Positions 56,614 through 64,000 of a stretch of 64,000 nucleotides of DNA are shown here, in pieces. Source of the stretch: Vermamoeba vermiformis. Lineage: Eukaryota; Tubulinea; Echinamoebida. The stretch covers positions 372,001-436,000 of the forward strand of contig JBEWZL010000244.1 of assembly GCA_045837725.1 (NCBI GenBank). The letters are read 5' to 3'. Each line of letters starts with the position of its first letter. Positions within the stretch are counted from its first letter, which is position 1. Both the position numbers and the translations under genes were made by a program. The notes under the pieces were generated by a model. The model ran no database searches, had not been told where the DNA came from, and worked only from the letters and a program-made list of their open reading frames with translations.

Positions 56614-59176
56614 TTATGTACAAGTAGCTTGACACCTTTTCATGAACCAATCAGGAATTGGACATTTGAATGGATTATTTGTAGCCTGACAAAGAGGTTG
56701 TGGAGCGGTTGTTTCATTCCAGTTTGGTATCGGTGACACGGATGTGAACTTGTTGTCTGATATGTACAGCATGGATAAATGCTGCCAAACTATTTCAGGC
56801 AAATAAAATTCACCGTCAAAATTATTATTTGCGAGATGAATTTCCATCACGAAATGATTGTCCTCGTTCATCTTCGGAGCTGGTCCCGTGAACATGTTAT
56901 TCTGCAAATACAACAATTCCATGCTTGTATTTGCAAGACTAGGCACTGTGCCGGTGATATTATTGTTTCCAATTGATAGAAAAGTCAAATTCGTCAATTG
57001 TGAAATTTCGTCAGGCAATGTTCCGTGCAGTCCGCTTTGATATGCAGAAAATACCCTGAGCTGCTTCAGATTTCCAATCTGCGGCGGTATCGTCCATGAC
57101 AAACCACTATTAGAATCAAGGTTCAAAAACTGCAACGAAGGCAGCAAGAATATCTCCAAAGGGACAGATCCGGTGAATCGTGTGTCAAACATGTGAAATT
57201 CCTCGAGCTTTGTGAGATTTCCAATCGACGCTGGAATTGTTCCGTACAACATATTCAGTGGCAAACGCAGGCTAATTAATTCGCTAAGTTGTCCAATGGA
57301 GTCGGGCAATGTGCCTTCTAAATTCGATTGCGGCATGTCAATTGCTGTGACACGAAACTCTTTGTTGCACGTAACGCCTATCCATTTGCACACTGATATC
57401 TCTGGTGATGCATCAACTTTGATCCAACTTTCACCACCAGTAGCGTTATACAGATCCATCAGTACTTGCTGGTCGACCGAAGGGAAAGTTTTCGGACTCG
57501 GCGGTTGAATTGGGCTTGTCGAAAGAGGTGCCTGTACGGGACTTGGGGAAGTGGTTGGTGTAGGCGTTGATGATGGACTGGGTGCTTCAGAACTTGGTTG
57601 GTTATTGTTTCCGTGCACTAGTGGTGTGATTAAGAATACTCCAAGAGCAACACTGATCAACAAAACAACTGCGAGTGATGTGCCAATGATCCATCGTAGA
57701 GAGCGATTACTAGTGGGCTCTTTCGAATTCTTCTGTGATTTTCGATCGCTCTTTTTTCGTTCTATCTTGATGAATTCAGCATACATCATATCAACGACTT
57801 GATGGATCTGATTCGCATCCGCTTTCATGTCACTGATGTCTCTGAAGTTCTGTTTGATTGACTCACTCAGGTAAGGAATCAATGACTCGTAGTCGACGTG
57901 AAGAATGCCTGAGAAGCATATTAGAATATAGTTATTATTATTTAACTTACCATCGATGAGTTGAACTGCTTCAGGCACGACACTCTCAATTTGCTGAGCG
58001 ATGTATCCAACGAATCTCTTGTTCAGTGGTGCGTTGGTGGCACCTTGTTTGAACTTATATTCCACTCCATCGATTTTGAGAAGCACGGAGCGTGGATCGT
58101 GGTCATCAATCAATAGCCTCACGTCTTCTTTGATGTTGATGTCTGATGCCTTGTAGAAGTTGAGTGCTCTGAAGTTGCCAATCACTTCTGCATTGCCGTT
58201 GTATAGCACCATGTAGTGATCGGCATTATCGCTGCGGTAGTGTTAGAAAACTAAAATTTTGAATACGTGTGAGGCACGTACTTCACGTTCACTTGCTCCT
58301 GTTCTGCTAACCCATAATTTGCGTGCCTGTTATGAATTATAGTTAGGTCGATGGCTAGTAATAAATTTATAATAAACTAGACCTATGATTCATATACTTA
58401 CGAAATTGGAAGGAGTGAAAGTTCATCGGAGTCAGCTTCGTTGCTGTGACATTGATTATTTTCTTCAGAGTCGTTCATATTAACCATTACACTGTCTTCA
58501 TCGTAAAATTCATTAGGTGAATGTGATTGGTCACTTAGTTGCAATTGTGGTTCGAGTTGATTTATGTGATCTGCGCTGTCAAGCAGCCAGTGTATCGGAA
58601 TAACAACTAAATATCATATTTAGAATTAATCATGATTTTTCCGTATTAATTAATTTTTTTGAGCTCGCTGAACTATTTCAAACTGAAATTAATTTCTTCG
58701 GATTCGTATCGCTTACCATTACTATTATCATTAGCTTCATTATCTGCAATACGTTTTTTGGCAAGTAATTTACATAGTGGTGAAAATCCGGTGCTTAACA
58801 GAACGTCGTTTGAGAAACAGCGGACCACAAATCTGATCGAGCGATATTTGTTTCGTCTGAAATCGAATAATCCCGCTAAAATTCGGAGTCTACATGCTAT
58901 TGCCTCTATATTTGATGTGCTTTGATTCTTTTGAAGCAGGTGTGGTGCTCTTTTGGCCCATTCGAGCCCGTTTGAAATAACTTCTTCTGCTCCTCCATTT
59001 GATTGCAATAATTCTATTTGATAATAATAATTTTCCTCTGTATTTATCCGCGTTACAAGTAATCCAAAGCTCGGAGACGTCACTTGGGTAAAAGTAAACG
59101 CATCCGAGTCACTGTAAAGAGGGATCAACACTTGAAAATTGGTTAAAACGTAAACATTATATGCATTGTTTTCCAT
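56614..59176 (-). CDS. self-cleaving (ICA/S74) membrane protein with LRR ectodomain, copy 2
   Basis: Same five-exon plan as copy 1. Exon 1 starts MENNAYNVYVLTNFQVLIPL at 59176 and ends with FVVRCFSNDVLLSTGF and LLAKKR. The ICA exon (ends at 57951) keeps the SDINIKEDV dyad segment; the next intron (57950-57909) is only 42 nt, a multiple of three, and has no stop, so unspliced message would still encode a full-length protein. The membrane span is WIIGTSLAVVLLISVALGVF. The stalk is longest of the family (runs of Pro/Ser/Thr over about 50 residues). The LRR part opens with a cap ESWIKVDASPEISVCKWIGV and has GTLPDEISQLTNLTFLSIGN-type repeats and a C-terminal Cys cap (CPIPDWFMKRCQATC). Confidence 0.87.
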
Positions 59177-59388
59177 GGTGACATTATAATTTCAAAAAAA
59201 CGAAAGTGAATTTGATCACAACTTTTCTAATCGGCGCCGCCTCGGTAGCGGGTATTTTTTTGTTAGTATCTACAATATCAAGACCAAAGCTCAATTAATG
59301 AAACATATGCTGCAAGCAAGACCCAAAAAGTCGCCTGACTTGAAAAAATAAAATAGTGACACCTTTTTGTTGACCTGTCAACAAGTTT

Positions 59389-61923
59389 TTATGTACAAGT
59401 GGCTTTACAATTTGTCTTGAACCAATCAGGAATCGGACATTTGAACGGATTACCGACGGCCAGACAAGCACTGGTATTCATATTGGTGCTATTGTATCTC
59501 GGCGATACTGATGTGAACTTATTGTCCGAAATGTCAATTATGTCAATGTGTCGCCAGAACTCCGACGGCAGGTCAAATTCACCGCTGAAATAATTGTTCA
59601 TCAGCACAACACCCGTACTTTGCGGGTCTTGTCCACGGCTCAGAATCACGTTCCCGTTCAACTTCGGAACCGGGCCCGAAAGCCGATTATCATTCAATGA
59701 TAGTTTTGTTATGCTCGTGCGTTCAAGGTTAGGAACAGTTCCGTTAAGTTGGCCGTATTGTAATGCTAACAGGGTCAAGTTCGTCAACAGTGAAATTTCG
59801 TTGGGTATTGTTCCGTGCAGTCCACTTTGATACACATTGAACTCTTCGAGCTGTTTCATATTTCCAATCTGTGGCGGTATCGTCCACAACATATTATAAT
59901 TACTACCGATAGTTATTGACGTTAAGGAAGGCAGAGAGAATATCTCCAAAGGCACAGATCCGTTGAATTTTGTATTTCGAAAGCACAACTTGCCAAGACT
60001 TGTTAAATTTCCAATCGATGCTGGCATTGTTCCGTTAAGATAATTTGATGCTATAATGAGCGTTCTGAGCTTGCTAAGACTTCCAATCGAATCAGGAATT
60101 GTTCCGACCAAATTGTTCTGGTCCATCACGAGGCTAACGACTCTGAGGCCTTCATTGCACGAGACACCAGGCCACTTGCATGCAGAAATTAGGGGTGATG
60201 CGCCGTTCTTCCAATTATCTCCGCCGGTAGCGTGATAGAATTCTACAAGTGTGTCTTGATCGAGTGAAAGTAAGGCCGGTGATGGCGTTGAAGATGGACT
60301 GGGTGCTTCAGGATTTGGTTGGTTATTGTTTACACGCATGAATGGCACGATGAATAACACTCCAATAGCAACACTGATCAACAAGAGAACTGTAAGTGAC
60401 GTGCCAATGATCCATCGTAACGAATGACTGCGCGGTTGTAGATTAGATGAAGTTGACTTATTAGCCTTTTGCTCCTTTTTGATGAACTCAGCGTACATCA
60501 TATCAACTATTTTGTGGATCTGACTCGCATCCGCTTTCATGTCACTGATGTCTCTGAAGTTCTGTTTGATTGACTCACACAGATATGGTATCAATGACTC
60601 GTAGTCGACATGGAGAACGCCTGAAAAGCAGGTTAACAGATAGTTCTTGCGGAATTACACTATACCATCAATGAGTTGAACTGCTTCAGGCACGACACTC
60701 TCAATTTGTTGTGCAATATATCCGACGAATCTCTTGTTCATTGGCGCGTTGGTGGCACCTTGTTTGAACTTATATTCGACTCCATCGATTTTGAGAAGCA
60801 CGGAGCGTGGATCGTAATCGTCGATCAGCAGTCTGACATCTTCTTTGATGTTGATGTCTGATGCCTTGTAGAAGTTGAGTGCTCTGAAGTTGCCAATCAC
60901 TTCTGCATTGCCATTGTAGAGTATCATGTAGTTGTCCGAGTGATCGCTGTGACAGCGTTAGAAAACTAAAATTTTGAAGTGTGTGAGGCACGTACTTGTC
61001 GTTGACGGGACCAGATTCTATCACTTCATAAATCTCTTTCCTAGCACGCTTCGTCGTTAGCTTGACGGTTTGTAATAATAAATATGTCAAATAGCTTAAT
61101 TGTTTGTACACTTACGATACTGGGATCAGTGAAAGTTCGTCCGAGTCAGCTTCGTTGCTGTAACTTTGAAATCGTTCTTCTGAATCGTTAATGTTCGCCA
61201 TGACGCTATCTTCATCGTGATAATCGTCAGGAGATGATTGGATATGCCCGTGTTGAATGTAAACTGTAGATTCGTGGTTCTCGTTATGCTCGGGTGAATC
61301 CAGCAACCAACAAATTGGAATTAGAACTGATTAATAATATATTAGCAAAACAAAGCATATACATTCAATTATTGCATTAATTGATTCGGATTAAAAAAAA
61401 TAATTTTTGGATCTTTGATTTATTTTCATGAAGCAACTCACCGTTATTATTGTCATCGGACTCTCCATCTGCAATTCGTTTTTTTGGAAGCACTTTGCAT
61501 GATCGTGATATGCCAGTGCTTAATAAAATGTCGTTGGAGAAACAACGAACGACAAATCTGATCGAGCGCTCTTTGGTTCGTCTGAAATCAAATAATCCGG
61601 TCGTGATTTTCAGTCTACATGCCAGGCCCTCTGTAATTAAAGTGTTTGGATTTTTTTGGAACAGGTATGGTGTTCTTTTGGCCCAATGAAGGCCGTTGAT
61701 AACACACGAGACCATTTGAAATTATTTCTTCTGATCCGCCTGTTGATTGTATAAATTGGATTTGATAATGATAGTTGTCCGGAGTATCAGGTCGTGTTAA
61801 AGTCAATCCGAAGCTCGGATCTGTAGTTTGAGTGAAGACAAACGCATCCGCATCGCCAGAAAGAGGAATCAAGATTTGAAAATTGTTCAAAACGTGAATT
61901 TGATAGTCAGTTGCTTCCTCCAT
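59389..61923 (-). CDS. self-cleaving (ICA/S74) membrane protein with LRR ectodomain, copy 3; 19-nt insertion in first exon
   Basis: Exon 1 starts MEEATDYQIHVLNNFQILIP. After SNGLV it carries 19 extra nucleotides compared with copies 1 and 2 before WAKRTPYLFQKN, which shifts the frame. The remaining exons are open: acidic linker, ICA exon with ASDINIKEDVRLL, membrane span (WIIGTSLTVLLLISVAIGVL), short stalk, LRRs (LVGTIPDSIGSLSKLRTLII) and Cys cap ending KATCT. An ATG at 61715-61713, upstream of and in frame with WAKRTPY, could start a shorter protein lacking about 70 N-terminal residues. Otherwise it is a young pseudogene or an allele with an assembly error. Confidence 0.75.
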
Positions 61924-62145
61924 GACGGACAGAATTTATTATGCGTATGTGAATCTATCGAAAGTTACATAAGATGTCAACTTTGACACGCTCCGGGTAT
62001 ATTTGCATTTGTAAGCGTGATTGTTGCCAAAATGTTTTCGAGCATCCATTGTAGTTATGCAGACGCAAGTGGTGAGCCGTCAAGTTTGATAGGAAGATGA
62101 GACGTGTACTTCTCCAGATTTCGGATGTGGTTTTGTCGTTCTTTG

Positions 62146-64000
62146 TCAGACAGGTACAGTACATGTGGCTTCGCAAATTGCTTTGAGCCACCCAGGAATC
62201 GGACATTTGAACAAATTGTCCGAAGCATTACACTGTTTCAGCAACGGTGGTACCTTATTGAACTTGGACGATACGGAAGTAAAATTGTTCTCGCTGATGT
62301 CTAGAACCACTAAATTCTGAACGAATTCTTCTGGTAGGTCTAATTCGCCGCTGAAATAATTGACTTGAAGTGCAATGTATACATTTTCAGGACTCACGAG
62401 TGCTTCGTTGAGTTTTGGAATTGTGCCGGAGAGCTGATTGCCGCCTATTTCTAATCGAACTACGTTCGTTTTTGCAAGGCTCGGTATTGTGCCAGTGAGA
62501 TTATTGTAGCCCAGATGCAACCGCGTCAGATTCGTCAATTGTGAAATTTCGTTGGGCAATGTTCCTTGCAATCCACTCCGATAGATATTTAATTCTGTAA
62601 GGTTCTTTAGGTTCCCAATCTGTGTCGGCATCGTCCACGACAGCTGTTGATTAAGACCAAGGTATAAAGTGTTCAATGACGGCAATGAAAATATCTCCAA
62701 AGGCACAGATCCGTGGAGTAGTGTTCTTCTAAAGGAAAGCTTGGCGAGACTTGTAATATCTCCTATCGACTTTGGTATTGTTCCGTATAAGTGTTGCGAT
62801 GCCAAGTATAATTTTCTGAGCTTGCTGAGTCTTCCAATTGAGTTGGGAATTGTTCCTATCATTTTATCGTTGTCCATAGCAATCTCGATCACTCTCAAAT
62901 CACTGTCACAATAGACACCAGGCCACTTGCACACAGACACAAATGCCGATGCTCCATTCTGCCAATTTGGCCCGTCAGTATCGTAAAAGAACTCTTGCAG
63001 CACGTCTTGGTCCTTCGATGTCGCTGGAGCAGGTGCTAGCGGTGTTAATGCATCGGAATCTGGTCGTCGATTATCGCTACTTGGCGGTGTGTGAACGAAT
63101 GGCACGATGAAGAACACTCCAATAGCAACACTGATCAACAAGAGAACTGCGAGTGATGTGCCGATGATCCATCGAAGTGATCGATTCCTAGAATTGGGTA
63201 GTGCTGACTTTTGTATACTGTTCTGCTCTTTTTTGATAAATTCGGCGTACATCATATCGACAACTTGATGGATCTGACTAGTGTTCGCTTTCATGTCACT
63301 GATGTCTCTAAAGTTCTGTTTGATCGATTCGCTCAGGTAAGGAATCAATGACTCGTAGTCGACATGAAGAATGCCTAAATATACTCATTAGTATTGAGCT
63401 CAATAGTACTGTAAACACGTACCATCGATGAGTTGAACTGCTTCAGGCACGACACTCTCAATTTGCTGAGCGATGTATCCAACGAATCGTCTGTTTAGCA
63501 GTGCATTGGTGGCACCTTGTTTGAATTTGTACTCCACTCCATCAATTTTGAGAAGCACGGAGCGTGGGTCACGGTCGTCGATCAGCAGTCTTACATCTTC
63601 TTTGATGTTGATGTCTGATGCCTTGTAGAAGTTGAGTGCTCTGAAGTTGCCAATCACTTCTGCATTGCCGTTGTACAGCACGATATATTCATTGGAGTAA
63701 TCACTGTGTAATTGTTAATAAATGCCGAATTAGTGGAAGAGACGCGTACTTTTCAATATATTGTCTAAGTTCTGTCGTTGCATAACTCGCTTGCCTATAG
63801 TGCAACATAATTAAAACACGGTCTTAAGTAGTAAATCAGTGCCACTAGCTTACGAAATTGGTACGAGTGCAAGATCCTCCGAATCACCTTCATTGCTGTA
63901 ACTTTGCAATCTCTCTTCGGAGTCATTGAAGTCCGCCATAACACTATCTTCATCGCAATATTCTTCGGGAGAGGCGTAAACTGCGTCATTTTGAGGAAGT
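62146..64000 (-). CDS. self-cleaving (ICA/S74) membrane protein with LRR ectodomain, copy 4 (5' end outside window)
   Basis: Visible exons: acidic linker (ends 63857; EEYCDEDSVMADFNDSEERL), a short exon near 63750-63790, the ICA exon (up to 63681, with SDINIKEDVRLL and RFVGYIAQQIESVVPEAVQL) and the long final exon 63376-62146. The latter holds the coiled segment, membrane span (WIIGTSLAVLLLISVAIGVF), stalk and LRRs such as MIGTIPNSIGRLSKLRKLYL, closing with a Cys cap (KCPIPGWLKAICEATCTVPV). The first, putative DNA-binding-like exon must lie beyond position 64000. The LRR surface residues differ from copies 1-3 much more than the ICA exon does. Confidence 0.86.

Noticed and set aside
52294-60861. 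Several plus-strand frames of 60-120 residues
   Set aside because: All are antisense to the LRR or ICA exons of the receptor family and recur only because those exons are duplicated.
52080-63348. Plant-type receptor kinases
   Set aside because: The LRR ectodomain looks like plant receptors, but the rest is an ICA/S74 protein in reversed topology with no kinase domain.
52080-63681. Phage tail-fibre origin of the S74 domains (integrated virus)
   Set aside because: The S74/ICA domain is also a normal part of eukaryotic MYRF-type proteins. These copies have host-like introns, a membrane helix and host-type LRRs, and no viral genes lie nearby.

Overview
The window is nuclear DNA from an intron-dense, gene-dense unicellular eukaryote. 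Most genes are broken by GT-AG introns of roughly 40 to 100 nt, intergenic gaps are usually 100 to 450 bp, and genes lie on both strands. The gene content fits an amoebozoan of the protosteliid/dictyostelid kind: F-box expansions, secreted GPI-type proteins, a leucine-rich-repeat phosphatase, and membrane-bound proteins with a self-cleaving ICA domain as in Dictyostelium MrfA and animal MYRF. This placement is inference from gene families; no rRNA or other marker is present. No tRNA, rRNA or CRISPR was seen. Gene coordinates below span start to stop codon with introns included; exon limits were read by hand from splice sites and translation.

Layout. 0-8.4 kb: the end of an LRR-type gene, an NmrA-like oxidoreductase, a six-segment voltage-gated K+ channel, a long-form GMP synthase and an ABM-domain protein. 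8.4-16.6 kb: a small hypothetical protein, an FAD monooxygenase, secreted or membrane proteins including a secreted 2H phosphoesterase-like protein, and an ABA4-like (DUF4281) membrane protein. 16.9-21.1 kb: two head-to-head paralogues with a PA-like lumenal domain and several membrane helices. 21.4-29.8 kb: four tandem F-box plus beta-propeller-like paralogues, one inverted and one with an in-frame stop. 30.1-35.5 kb: a large F-box/ankyrin gene carrying a small inverted segment, an FG-rich insert and a MITE-like intronic inverted repeat. 35.7-51.8 kb: a divergent actin with an in-frame stop, an Ncb5or-type cytochrome b5 protein, a PRA1 protein, an EGF-repeat surface protein, an LRR dual-specificity phosphatase, a hypothetical gene interrupted by a young 1.2-kb LTR element, and an SSUH2-like protein.

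52.0-64.0 kb is the most striking part. Four tandem minus-strand genes (the last one cut by the window edge) share one architecture: an N-terminal domain ending in a basic KKR patch, an acidic linker, a peptidase-S74/ICA domain with an intact Ser-Lys dyad, one membrane helix, a Pro/Ser stalk and a plant-receptor-like LRR ectodomain. By analogy with MYRF/MrfA they would trimerise, cut themselves and release the N-terminal part from the membrane. Here the part across the membrane is an LRR sensor, so each gene could encode a receptor and its own nuclear effector in one chain. The ICA exon is nearly identical between copies whereas the LRR part varies, as expected for a family with a constant signalling core and variable recognition surface.
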